DNA of 64,000 nt from Anagrus nilaparvatae (lineage: Eukaryota; Arthropoda; Insecta; Hymenoptera; Mymaridae), in contig JAKSXM010000137.1 in the NCBI GenBank assembly GCA_022575985.1, positions 14,030,001 to 14,094,000 on the forward strand, written 5' to 3'. Under the pieces are notes generated by a model. The model was not told the DNA's origin. It was given only the letters and a program-made list of their open reading frames with translations, and made no database searches. The translations under genes and the position numbers were made by a program. Of the stretch, positions 24,654 through 37,753 are shown piece after piece. Position 1 is the stretch's first letter. Every line of letters starts with the position of its first letter.

Positions 24654-27600
24654 GAATTTTTGTTGGTGCTAAAAAACTAAATGAAATTTATTAGTCCAGA
24701 CAAATTTGATTTTTGCTGTTAACATTGAGAAAAAAAAAGATATATACATAACGCACAACTATATATCTTATAGTCAAGTTTTTATCAATTACTTATAGAT
24801 CTTATATTAATCAGGGTATAATTTATTTTAAAATATTATATGCTATAAAAAAATTAATACACATGCACCTGATTTAAAAGTTTTTTACTTGTAATCAATC
24901 GTGATTTCTTATATACATAGTTTCTTTTTTAATAATCGTTTAGATATAAAAAGCCATGATGGCATTTATTAACTTGTTAATTCCTATATATGCTTGCGAG
25001 AAACTTCCAGTCCATTAATTAATTAAAAAGTGCATAAAATTAATTTTTTAAAAAAGACCCGTTGATAAAGCTTCTTGAGTATACATGTTCCTTATTAAAT
25101 ATTTATTTCTGTTTTTTTTTAATGTAAATATATAATATATTATTCAGAGGCTCCCTGTTAAATCTATTGTTTAATTTGTAATTAATTAAGTATTAGTGTT
25201 AGCTTAAAATCTAAAAATTTTCTAATCATGTTGGATTTTTCTGTTAAAATAATTTGGAAATTAAATAAAAATAAAAGCTTTATAATATATATTAAAAAAT
25301 CTATTCGTGTACGAAAATTTTAATGTCTTCTAATTAGATTAATGGGGTGATGTGAAGCTGTATTATAAAATCTATCACTTAACATTAGTAAGTAAACAAG
25401 AAGCTTTACTTTAGCGGGTCTATAAAATTAGTTAACTTTTTCTAACCATTAAAAGTTTAAAAAATTTTTTTAAATTTATCAATTGCATATTTTAGGTAAA
25501 ATTTTTAAAATATAAAAGTATCGATAGTTAAAACGCTAGAAAAAAAATACTTTTATAGAGTATATAGTTAAATGTGGCCTTCCTATATATTACGATGTCT
25601 TGTTGTGTGAGTAATGTTTTATTAAAAATATATTCACATTTCAAGTTATTTGTCGAAAATGTGTCCATTAAATATAAATGCAATGTTTTAAATAGTCACA
25701 ATTGTTAGAATAGAGAGTATTTAGTTACTGCATAAGCGTTATTTAATGTTGCAGAGAGCAAGAATATAAGTGTCCAGTGTAGCGATTAGTTTATGACTTT
25801 ATTTAAATCAAAAAGTACTTTTCATTTTGCTTTCATACTTTTTAATAAAAAATTTTTTTTAATTTCGTACCTTTCAAAGTTTAAAATTGTTCTGATTGGC
25901 AAAAAATTATATTGGATGGTATAATTGAGCAAATCAAAATGTTTAAAACCTTTAAATAAAATTTAATGTTCTTGTCACCAAAAGAAATAATTATCTATTT
26001 CATCAAAATACTAAAAAATCTTATTTTTGTTAATCAGTTCAATGTTTAGATGTCGATGGTACATTAAAATTAATAAAAAGTTTTAAGCAATATAGTCTGG
26101 TATTAGTATTTGAAAAATAAAATATATTCGTACGGTTTTATAAATAATACAATGACTAATAGAGGTGCTTATTATAAAATATGCACCATAAAAATAGTTC
26201 CATTTCTTAAAATTTTTCTTCCATTATTAAGATTTTTTTACATAAAATAATATGAATTATTTTGTAACTGAAAAATGGAAGAAAAAAAAAGTATAAAAAT
26301 CTTTCATCTATACAATATATCAAAATTATACATATATATATTGCATAAAAAAGAAAAAAAATGTTTAATTAATTAATTTAAAACAGTAAAATTTGATTAT
26401 TTTTGAATGTAAATATTATTTTTTTTTTAATTTGCGAAATCGATTAATTATATTTGTATGATCTTAACGGAATGATTAATTCTATTTTATTTTTCTTAGT
26501 TTTTTAGATCAAATATTATCTTGTGATTTTTGTTAAAAATAGATACTCTCTTTTTAATTAAAAAAAAATATTTTTATATTAATTGTACCATACAGTTTAT
26601 AGGTACTTGAAAGCGATAAATTTTTCCTTAAAATTGTAATTTTTTTACTTCAAATTAACTTTTTTAAAAATATTGATCTCTTTTGTTTCCTTCAAAATAT
26701 TTAACTTATTTTGGTGAACCTGAAATTTTAAATAATTTTTTTATGTAAAATTTTCAAACTGCATTTTTTTCGAGATTTTTTGAAGATTATAAATAAAAGA
26801 ATGATAAAAAAAAACTTTACTAATCTAAAATTTCAGCTTTGTCAAAGTCAGTTACCGCGTTTTGTAAATTAAAACAAAATCTATAAAATATTATATTTTT
26901 TATTAAAATATAATGAAATTAAATTTTTGAATTTTTTATTACTAATTAATTAATCTCATTACAAACGATCAAATTGTGTAAAATAAAAAATTGAGTTATT
27001 GATTAGTTTGAAAATCGAGTTAATTTTTTTTTCTGTTTTTCAATGAGTATTTAGAATGATTAATACAAACAGATAATAATTAAATAAAATAATGTAAAAT
27101 ATAAATGAATTGTTATAAACTTATATGCTTCAAAATCAATTTTGCAACTATGTCTTGATTATTTATTGATTCTTTGTGTGTAATAATTAAATAGTAATTA
27201 TTCCTAAAGTTTTTTTTTTCATTACTTCAAAGTATTTGATCAAAAAAACAAAAAAAAACTTATTGATAGAATGAATTTTTCTCTTTTATGCATCAACTTA
27301 AAAAAAATACATTAGATTGTGAAAATGTATTAGATGCAAATAAGAAAATTAAATTAAAAATGTGTAAAAATGTTTAATTAGTATTTTATAAATTTTTCAA
27401 GCCTTTTGTACCCTAAATACGATAATGGTGCTTTTATATTAGATAGAATCTTTCATAATCATATAGTAATAATTAGATTACGTTAAATGTTTTTATTTTT
27501 TGTTTGAAAAATTTATAATATAGCATCAAGTTAAAAAATTTAAAATATTTATTTTTATCATGGTTTTTATAACAAGCAAATTTGCTTGCTTGTTATTTTA

Positions 27601-28681
27601 GTTTCATTTTTATTGATTAAAAATCAGAAAATAATGATTTTATTTGAAAATAATTAGATATTGTAAAGATAAAAGTTTGTATTTAAGTTTAATATATAAT
27701 AATGGTCACTTTTGTAAATTTAATACACATAAACATATTTTTGTATATGTATAACTTATTATAGAATAATTGTATAACTAGGTTATAGAAAAGATTATTT
27801 TAGATTATCAAATTGGGTTTTTTAGAAGAAAAAAAAAATAAAAATTTAACTTTGAACTAGTCAGGCGTTTAATATTTATATATATATTAGTACAAATTAT
27901 AGAAAAAAAATGGTAACAAGAAAAAAATATATTATACCGAGTTCTTTTAGTTAGGAATTATAGATTAAAAATTGAGGTTTTTAATTGTTTGTCTAATAAA
28001 AATTTTTATACGTTCATTTATCGATGGCTATATAAATAAATTTTGCAATATTAATTTCAAAATTTTTTATAATTCTATATATATTTTAGCCTCTTGATTA
28101 ATGATAGTATAATTATATATTTATACTTTCACACACAATTTTATACTATAAAAAATAAAGAAAGACTTGTCTATCACTTTTAAATTCATAGTTTAAACTA
28201 AAACGACAATCGATGGTATTTTGTTTTTTTTTACCTAAATATGTATATAAATACAGCTTTGTTATTATTATAATAGATAAATATAATATCATATACTAAA
28301 TGGGCTGTGTCTATAAAAAATTTTATGTTCAAAATTAAAATATTTGCATAGTTTGAAAATTTTGAAAGTAAATGTAAAATTAAAAAGCGCATATCTTGAG
28401 AAATATTATTAGCCTAAAATATAAGTCGAAAGGCTTTTTTATATATGTATAGAAAAAAAATCCGTCGAATCATTGTCAATAACTTATGTACCTATATGTG
28501 CAATTTTAAGAATTGATATATATAGAAAGGCTGTAATAAGTAAATAAATCTTTAAGATTTTAGTTTCTTTTTTTAAATAATAAAAGGCATTTTATCTTTT
28601 AATTAATAATATTTAGTAATATATTGCTGTAATTTTGAGAATATATGTTAGAAATATAAATGTGTAAACATACGAGTTACT

Positions 28682-28757
28682 ATCCCAATTCATCTATAGA
28701 TCAAACTAATAAATTTATTAAATTTCTTTTTCTGTTTTGATCAGAATGAATTGGGAT
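28682..28757. repeat. Hairpin with perfect 12-base arms
   Basis: ATCCCAATTCAT (28682-28693) and ATGAATTGGGAT (28746-28757) are exact reverse complements. An inner pair GATCAAA / TTTGATC extends the stem imperfectly. The loop is about 40 bases of AT-rich sequence. It could fold in RNA or be a tiny mobile-element relic. Confidence 0.6.
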
Positions 28758-30310
28758 GAGTAATGGTACAATTTTTTTCAAACAATAGTTTGATAGGTAC
28801 GTAAAGTTTTTAATTTTCTTGCCAAAATAAATATAATAACTAGAAAAAACAGCATAAGAGTTTGAATTAATATGCTTTTATTAATATTTAGAAGAAATTG
28901 AAGAGAATTTCAGATGTTGATAATTCTAGCGGAACAATTATAATGCAACGAATTCTTAATTTCTGAGCTAAAATCTCAAAAATAAAATGTTATTTAATTT
29001 TACATGACTTTATAATATGACTGAAATAAAAAGTATCAAAAAGTAAAACCAAAAATTTAAATAAGCTAATTAATTGTAAATAAAAAATAATTTCGAAATA
29101 CTACTATAATTATTTTCTGCTCTTATAAAAATTTAAACAATTTTTGTCAATAACAGGACCAAAGTGTTTTTTCTTATTAATACGAGACTAAATAAACTGA
29201 TTTTTTCAATTTATATACATAAATAAGGATATATAAGCACTTATATATTCACTTTGAGCCTAACTAACTTTAAAAATACTTATATATGTATCTCTTAGAT
29301 GCGAGCATTTTTCTTGTTTCTTAATATGCTATGAATTTTAAAATAGTCTAGAGACTGTTATGTTAAAACAGCTGTTTAATAATAATCGTTGATCATAAAA
29401 TTTATTATCTTATTAATTGATATAAAATTTAGTTTACAGTTAGAATTTTTTAGATGTAATAAAATATAGCTCGCTAGCTGTTTATTTTTTTTTTAAATTA
29501 GTTATCAAGTTTTAAATTTGATATTGAAAAGTTTTTTAAATTATTTATTGGTATTTATTATTGATTACTTATCCATAGCATTGAAATGTAATATAGAAAA
29601 AAGGTCTTATATAGTTATATAAAAAACTTTAATACAGTTGAATGTATTCTGCAAAAATTAGAAATTTATAGTTGATGTTGAAAACGATGATGAGTCAAAA
29701 ATATTACAGAAACTGCTATAATAATAGCAGAAGTAAAATTAAATTTTCAAGTAGTTGGCGAATTACAAATAAATAGATAATAATCAAATAAAATAGAAAA
29801 TTATTATATTATATATGTAATTTTTGACCAATAAAATGTTTTTTTGAATAGAATTCAAGCAAGTATATAGTCCACAATAATTATTAATAATTGGAACTTT
29901 TTTCATTCTATAACTAACTAAATAGGCTATACCTATATAGAAATTTTCATACTGTTTTATCAAGACTTGAGCTTAATATTGTAATAAAAAATATGCCTGT
30001 AAACTATAAGTTTGTACCTTAAATATATATAGTTTTTATTATGCAAACGCTACATCGATTTAAAGAAATATAGGGTAAAAATTAAAAAAAAAAACTTTAT
30101 ACCTAGCGTTAATGAACGTCTGAAATTTTAGAAATAAAAAATTTTTTAAAAATCAAAAAAAAAAAAATAGCATTTAGAAAATCAGAAAATGTAACATCTG
30201 AAACATTATTAAGTGTATATATGGAAGCTGAATATTATAAATTTTTTATATATATATGATTGAGTGTGGTCTACAAAAACTATTATTTGTATTATTAATG
30301 TTCGAAACAA

Positions 30311-30355
30311 GTAATATATATATATATATGTGTGTGTATATGTATATATATATAT
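30311..30355. repeat. TA/TG simple repeat
   Basis: Alternating (TA)n, (TG)n and again (TA)n dinucleotide blocks. Confidence 0.8.
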
Positions 30356-31980
30356 TTATTACTTTTGTGAAGCATAAATTTGTATCGTTTGAATAATTTA
30401 AATAATTAAATAAAAATAACTAAAAAAAAGAGACCAAAGCGAAACCGTCCGGAAAAGCTCTGCGTTTCCTATGTAATTCAAATTTCACAATTTAATGATA
30501 AGAAATAATATTTATTTCTTGAAATTTCTGTTGAAATAAAAAGTTTCATAATTTGTTTTATTATTTTAAATTTTTATAATGCGAGCTAAAATGCATGCTA
30601 TGATGGATTTGCTTTTTTTTTTATTTTTAAGATTCTGCAGACAGCTAAAAAAAAAATTAAATAATTGTGCTTATCATTAATGTATTTATGATAAGAGAAC
30701 AATTTCTTTTTTCTTAAATTTCTATATGTGTAATAGCTGTTTCTTTTTTCTTTTTTAATATTATTACGCATATAATGATATAATATTTAGATGCATAGTT
30801 ATTATTAATCAGCGAATTAACAATCTGTTTTTATGTCATTTCACGTCTATACTGTTAATGGTGTTGACAAGTTGCGTTTTATTCAAAGTGTCCTTTCTAT
30901 GTAAAACTCGTTTATCCCATTAAAAAATGATAAATAAATGGAAATCTTTCATGTTCAAAATTTTAGTTTTATTATTTATATTCCTTAAATTTTCACCTAA
31001 ATATAAGTGTTTATTTAATTTATAGGTGGATTCTAATCAATTAATTAAAAAAACAAAAGCATAATAATTTTTTTCATCTTTTGGACAAAAATATACGTTT
31101 AAAAAGTGTTTATAAAATATTATAGGTAAACATTTTTTTAAAATTTATTTCGTATGTAATCAAATAAATAAAATCTATTTAACTGATATAATCATCAAAC
31201 AAGTCATTTGGCATTCAGTCCATTTTGAAAAATAAGTCTCTCATACCTGTAAGGTTAAAATAATTTAAAATTTTCTTTTTTACTGTTTTATTTTGATTAA
31301 TTCACAAAATATAAACTATTTAACAATTTCCTTTTTCTATAGACTACTTAAATTCTCCATACTAATTTAATTTTTTAATCACTAAAATCATGAATTAATT
31401 TCCCCTAAAAAAAATTATTCTATTTCAAAAAAAGCTAAAAAGAAAAATTATTATATCAAGAATTTTTATTACTCCTTTAACACAATGAAAAAAAAGTAAT
31501 TGCAAACATATAAATCTGAGCATAAATTAATTTTTACTTTCATTCGATTATACATTTTGTCTTATTTTTTTTAATTAAATTTTCACTATATTTAGTAAAG
31601 TTTACATTACCTTAAAAACAAACATATATTATACAGTATGCTTTTTTCACATAAGGCTATTTTTTGTTTTTTTTGAAATTTAAACAAAGAAACAAAATAA
31701 AAATCCTTATGTTAAAAATAAAACAACTAATGTGCAGGACAAAAATGTTTCCTATAAATGGAAGCCCTAATTTTACTTATTTTTTTCACCAAACTTACAA
31801 TGTTTGATAAAATCTATATAGATTACCATAAAGATTTTACTTAAATTAGTATTATAAACACTGCACACTTCACTTTATAGCTTCAATAATAATATTGTTC
31901 ACATTTTACACACTTAGTCTTGATTTTTTAAAAAATATTTTTATTAAAAATAATTGAATACCTCATGACGCTTTTTACAT

Positions 31981-32767
31981 TTATGAAATCGAACAGCTTG
32001 ATTTTTCTTGCACATTTCCATCAGCCTTTTCGATTTCAATTAATAAAGTGTGAAAAATATCTGCAACTGATTCATTTTGTTTAGCACTTGTTTCTAAAAA
32101 TATAGCGTGCCATGAATCTGCTAATCTTTTTCCTTGTTCCGTTGTTATCATCCGATCAACATATAAATCAGTTTTATTTCCAACTAAGACTATAGGTACA
32201 CTAAAAAACAAACAATTTTTTTTCTCAGAAAAATGTCTTCAGATTAAAAGTAATAGTACTTACTGCACTTTTCCAGTGATATCCAATAATTTTTCATAAA
32301 TTATTTGTACAACTTCAAAACTTTTAGCACTGGTTATGCTATAAACTAAGACGTAACCATGAATATCCATAGAGTATTGTGTAGGAAATATACTATATTC
32401 ATCTTGACCTGCAGTATCAACCAATTTTACCTCATAATCTTGAGAATTAACTCGAGTGTTTTTAGTAAAGGCTAAAATTTAAAATAGATATATAAATTTA
32501 AATTATGTATTGGACAATATAATAATAGCAGTAATTTTTCTTAACTATTTTCAATCGTTGGATCGTACGAATCAACAAATTGTCCTTCGACAAATTGAAT
32601 ACTAAGGGACGATTTTCCTTAAAAAAAAAAAATTATTATCGTTTGTGAGAAAAATATATAAATATGACGCACTTGATGAGTAGGTTAAAATGATTTTTGG
32701 ATATTAGTTTAGACTTACCTACAGAACGATAACCCATAATAGCTATTTTTCTTTGTTTGGGTGGCAT
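31981..32767 (-). CDS. Rheb: Small GTPase Rheb
   Basis: There are four exons on the minus strand: 32719-32767, 32546-32617, 32264-32471, 31981-32200, giving 182 residues (human Rheb is 184). Rheb-GTP on lysosomal membranes activates TORC1; TSC2 is its GAP. Visible elements are the P loop GYRSVGKSS with the Rheb-typical Arg in place of the Ras Gly12, switch I YDPTIENTF, DTAGQDEYS, guanine contacts GNKTD and ETSAK, and a C-terminal CAAX box CSIS for farnesylation. Exon 3 ends in CA|gtaagt and exon 4 opens with T, making HVPIVLVGNK. Introns are 63-101 bases. It lies upstream of the ESCRT gene Hrs on the map but is transcribed away from the gene desert, with 756 bases separating the two same-strand genes. 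A TTTATT (AATAAA on the minus strand) at 31940-31945 is a candidate poly(A) signal. Confidence 0.97.
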
Positions 32768-33523
32768 TTTTGCTAAATTTATGTTTTTACACAATATTTA
32801 AATAAATTAAAAAGTATATTTACTTTTTATATATAAACATTTCGTGTTTTATATACATACTCTTCAAAAAGGAGCAATAAAACGCCATATTAGAAACGTT
32901 TTTTTGCGGAGAGGGGAGAATATCATGACCGCCGATGGATGGATGCAATGACGTTTCCGTTATTAGTGTGTCAATTCGTAATAATCGCAATTAAACCCTT
33001 TAATAACAAAAAAAAAAAGGTCTTTGAACTTTCTTTACTTGGTGCAAAATTTATGATTTTTTTTTTTCCAAAAAAATGATTAAATTTGGGTAGAAAAAAT
33101 ATTTTAACGTAGAATACACATTTCATTAATTTATTTAAAAAATTTATACATAAAGTTTATGTGTCTGTATAAACATATATTTTATGTAACTTTTATATAT
33201 ATAAATGACATAATATTCATAATTATTAATATCGTATTGAAAAATAAATTTTCTATATAACATTTTTCACTTAATAAATAAAATTATTATAACAAATTTT
33301 AATATATAAGCCTTAAATATTTATTAAAAACTATATATTCTATAAATATTTGTTTTTTAAAAATAATTTTTATATTAGTAGCAATAATAATAATACAATA
33401 ATATTTTAAAAGTATTAAAAATAAAATAATGATAATCACAAATAAAAAATTTCTCTATAATTATTTTTTTCAATATTTTTTTTTTTTACAAATGCAACAT
33501 TTTTTTTATATAATTAATTTAAT
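32768..33523. promoter_or_regulatory. Rheb promoter and Hrs 3' UTR
   Basis: A GC-enriched block at about 32875-33000 (GGAGAGGGGAG, GACCGCCGATGG, ATGACGTTTCCG) is the likely core promoter of Rheb on the minus strand. From about 33040 to 33523 the sequence is AT-rich and is probably the Hrs 3' UTR. Confidence 0.45.
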
Positions 33524-36500
33524 TTAATCAAAAGAAATTAATTCGGCAACTTCTGGTGATTTCCTTTCTTCTTTTTGTTCGATTGGAGGTTGTTGTACCT
33601 GAACAATTTGAATAGGCTGAGGTTGTTGATGAACTTGATGATATTGCATATGCTGACCTATTGATAAAACCTGAGGAGCTTGAGAAGCTGGTATGTTATT
33701 TATATCTGACATTCCTTGCATTGGTTGTGTTCCCACTATTGATCCGTTATTCATATGAGGCATTGACATATGACCTATAATAGTAATTTTTTGTATTTTA
33801 GAGAGAATGTATTATTTTATTGATAGCAGAGTTAAAGAACAGAATTTTGGCAGAGAAATTTAGTGTATTCAAATAAAGAAAATAATTATCTATGCAACTT
33901 CTTTGATGTAATTATCAGGACAAGTTCATAAGCCTTGCAAGATAGTAAGGCCACATAATTTAGATTTGAAAATCGCTAACCATCTCAATATCTTATAATT
34001 TAATTTTCTTCATTATATAATTTTTAGAAATCATTAAACTTGAAAAAAAAATTTTATCCCAAATTCCTGATGAAGATACTGCATTAATTTTTACAGTAAA
34101 AACAGCTAGCTTCTTTTTACCCAGTTTCATTTTAAGACAATTCAATAGTTAAAATTTTTTTCAAAAGAGAAATGATTTCTACAGGCTATACAAGAAGAAT
34201 ATAATATTTTCTATGAATTATGGAACTTGAGTAGACGGGGTACGGGGCAATCTCAGAAGTTTTCTTTCACGGGTTTCTGACATTTGTATTTTCTGAGAAA
34301 CAAGAAAAAGTTTCATACCTGGAATAGAAATGTTAGCACCCTGAGGGTGATTTATATTTTGTTGTTGCATTTGTTGATTTGGAATTTGAACCTGATGATT
34401 TGGAATTTGAGCTTGATGATTCGATATCTGATTTTGGTGATTGGGCAATTGGTTTTGATGATTTGGAATAAGATTTTGATGATTAGGAATTTGTCCTTGA
34501 TTATTAGGCATTTGAGTTTGATGGTTATTAATTTGATTCTGATGGCTTGGAATTTGTCCTTGATGGTTTGAAATTTGTCCTTGGTGATTTTGAGGTAAGG
34601 ACATTTGTCTTTGAACTCCAGAAGGTACTTGGTTCATCATTACTTGTTGCTGGTTTGGTAACATTTGATCTTGTAAATTACCAGTCATTGGTCGCACCTG
34701 AACCATTGATTGAGGTACTGCATGAACAGAATTTTGTGGTACTCCAAGAGGGAGAGGTGTTACAATTTCTCGCGGTACAATTACTACATTTGGGTTTGGT
34801 GCTTGAATTTGAGAGGGTGGAACGACACCTGGGATTTGTGATATCTATGATAAAAAAAATATTATTGATATTATTTGTATGTACGCAATATTTTAGAAAT
34901 AAAATACTAATTTTACCATTCCTGGTCCTGACACAGTAACTTGCCCTAAACTTTCTTGCATATGTTCTGGATTGTAATGTTGGCTCTGTTGAATCATAGA
35001 ATCATTAATAGAAATATCTTGTTTTGGAGTTATGTTTGAATCCATCATTGGTGATGGCTGCTGCAGTTGCTGTGGTTGATGATGATGAAGATTCTGATGA
35101 TGCTGTTGCATCATGTAATTTGGTGCAGGATAGTGAACCATTGTTGGATGAGGGTATGAATAGACAGCTTGGGTTCCTGTAGACATTGAATTACTATAAT
35201 CATTTTGATATTGAGTATGTCTTACAGGGGATCCCTGATTTGGCATAGCACCTATATAATTAGCAACTGACTGATATCCACCTATAAAATTTGATATGTA
35301 CAATTAAACCATATTAAATATCAAATATCTAAAAATTATTTACCCATTTTATATTGTTGTTTTTGAATTTCTTGTCGCATTTGTAGCTCTCTTTCTTCTT
35401 CTTGGACTTTTCGTAAAGCTAGTTCTCGTTGATATTCAAAGTATTCTTGTTTCTTTTTACGCATTATTTCTAATTTTTGAGCCATTTGTATTTGTTTCAA
35501 TCTATCAGCTTCTTGTTTTTCGCGGAATATTCTTTCTCTATGTTCTTCTCTTAGAGCGTCTAACGCACCTCGACCATCTTTAATTTGGGTTAATTTATCT
35601 TGTAGCCCTTCATAGTACACTCTCTTATCCTCTTGACTACGTATATAACGTAAAAGTCTAAAAAAATGGTTAGTAAATAAAGGTTTAAATTAGAATAATG
35701 ATTTAATGTTAAGTAAAACCTACTCTGAATGCATTTGAGTTATATTCATGAATAAATTTTGAACAGAAGTATCATTTGCGATTGAACGCCCCCTTGAAGA
35801 ATTACTTTTCATTCTATTGACAAATATTTCTACCTGGGATCTCAATTTTTTTACAAAACTATCCATTTCATTATCAACTTCCCCATTTTGTTGCTTTATG
35901 GTGACAATCTTTTGAGGCATTGGGCTACTGATATTTGGAGCTGAAGGGCTGGTAACATTCACCCTAGAAGTTTGTTCACCTAAAGCACTTTGCCTTTGTT
36001 CCCAATATTGTCTATCTAAGTATTTAGCTAACTCAGGATCAACTTCTTCAATTTCTTCATCTTTTGATGGACTTGGATCCTAAGAAAAGTTTGATTTTAT
36101 GTTAAAAAAGATAACTATGAAGTAGAATTTTTATTACTATATAGAATACTAACCGGAGATGGTGGAGGTGAATAATTATCTTTTGCAAATGTTGATGAAT
36201 TTAATATAATAGCACTAGTAACGCGTTTTTTTTCTTGCTCTTTATGTTCTGCCTCACTCTGACTTAAAGCAAGAGCCATTTGCAACTCCTCTTCTTCACG
36301 CAATTCATCTTCCGATTTTCGTGGGGGAACCTTATAATATTTAAATTGGTATTATACAAAAAATTTGGTTCAATTATTTTTATTATTTAATCAAAAAATA
36401 CCTGTTGTTGTTGAGCCAAAGAACTAGTTAAATAATGAGCAGGGAGATCAGTTTCTTTTGGAGTTGTTGTGGAAGGTCTGTACAAAAACCCAATAATATT

Positions 36501-37753
36501 AATAGTACTTATTTTAAATTTTATTTATTTCTAATCAAAATAATATTTAGCTAATATTATTTTTTTTTAAAATAAAAATAAGAGTTTTTATCAAGGAAAA
36601 GAAGTCACTTACTTATTTATTTGTTCGTAGCATGTATTACAAACTCGGACTTCTTTTTCAATGCCATATTTAGGTAGAGTAGAATTTTTACTTGAACATT
36701 GGTGACAAAATACCTGACCACAAGCCCTACAATGATGTTTTCGATTAAAAGTAGTAAAAGCTGCTCTACAACGATGACAATTATCTCCTTCTTTCCATTC
36801 TGGAGCAATGCTTGCATCAAACATAGCATCGCTCTCTTTTAAGGCAGGAAAATCAAAATTTTCAGCTTTCATTATTCTTAAAGTATCCTAGAGTAATTTT
36901 ATTTATTTTGAAAAATATATTTATTTTATTAGTTTTAAAATTTAATAAATTTATTAACATACTTGTACTGCTCTATACTTTGGGGATTCTCGAAACGCAA
37001 AAGCCCAAGCTTGAATTAATTCTAATATTTTGTTTTTGACATCTTCTTGTTGCGAAGTCTTTGCTACTTCTTTTAATTGTTCCATATATTGTTTAGTACA
37101 AACTTCATCATGAATTAATGCTCCACAATTTTTAACGCAACATTCTAACACCTAATTTAAAAAGTAAACATTATACTCGATATAACTAAAAAAATATAAA
37201 TTTTATATCCATGATTTTACCGATAAGGCATAGAGAGCAGTATGAGGATTATCGTTAACAATTTTTTTATGTATGGATTGCACAGCATGTTTTGGTCTGT
37301 AAATAAAAAGGGTAAAAGTTAAGAAATCAAAGGAATGATTTAATTTCACATAATGAAATTGTAAGATTTCTAGCTATGTAATTTCTTACAAATCGTATTA
37401 CTCATCTGATTAATTAACAATGAATAAAAATAAACGTTTAGTAAAAAGAAATTATAAGTAAAAAAAATAAGTACAAACTATATGGTAAATATAGGTAATA
37501 AATTATTACAAAAAAAATGACTTACTGAACGTCACCCTGACGAATTAAATCACAAATGCTAAGCATTGTTTCCCAATCAGTTTCCAAAAGTAAATGACTT
37601 GTAGCTTTTTCTAAATATTTTGTTTTTTAAAAAAAAGGGTTACAGATTGTTTACATACATTTTAAATAGAAAATAAATATAAATGAAAAATTTAGATTTA
37701 CCAAGCATTTTATTAAATTGTCCATAACCACCGGTATTAATAATTCTATGCAT
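33524..37753 (-). CDS. Hgs: ESCRT-0 subunit Hrs (HGS)
   Basis: There are twelve minus-strand exons: 37702-37753, 37526-37610, 37221-37296, 36963-37151, 36613-36887, 36402-36477, 36154-36330, 35724-36079, 35344-35657, 34917-35281, 34319-34844, 33524-33774, giving about 913 residues. Hrs sorts ubiquitinated receptors at early endosomes. In order: a VHS domain (about 15-140; VLECCVKNCGALIHDEV), a FYVE zinc finger (about 165-225; RKHHCRACGQVFC, the RKHHCR PI3P-binding motif), a UIM (about 264-280; EEEELQMALALSQSEAE), a helical Hrs core that binds STAM (about 429-533; ELLRYIRSQEDKRVYYEGLQDKL), and a long Gln/Pro/Met-rich tail ending in the clathrin box LISFD. The tail contains a run of seven-residue NHQxQIP repeats. 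The N terminus MHRIINTGGYGQFNKMLEKATS is not the usual MFRSS form, so an earlier first exon is conceivable. Identity is secure. Confidence 0.95.
34375..34605 (-). repeat. 21-bp coding minisatellite in Hrs
   Basis: About eleven imperfect 21-base units encode the heptad NHQ-x-QIP with variants (NHQGQIS, SHQNQIN, NHQTQMP, NNQGQIP, NHQNLIP, NQQMQQQ). All units keep the frame. It lies within exon 11. Confidence 0.85.

Larger units (their letters stand above)
24442..31980. other. 7.5-kb AT-rich gene desert / possible long 3' UTR
   Basis: No frame over 60 codons was noted on either strand, and there is no transposon end or RNA gene that I can support. Features include an ATT microsatellite (24626-24653), TA/TG simple repeat (30311-30355), a short hairpin (28682-28757) and an isolated GC-richer island at about 30430-30475. 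The 5' part must contain the MEIOC-like 3' UTR, and the last few hundred bases the Rheb 3' UTR. Confidence 0.5.

Noticed and set aside
34284..34939. Plus-strand frames with Leu/Ile/Trp repeats
   Set aside because: They are antisense shadows of the Hrs 21-base repeat and neighbouring exon.
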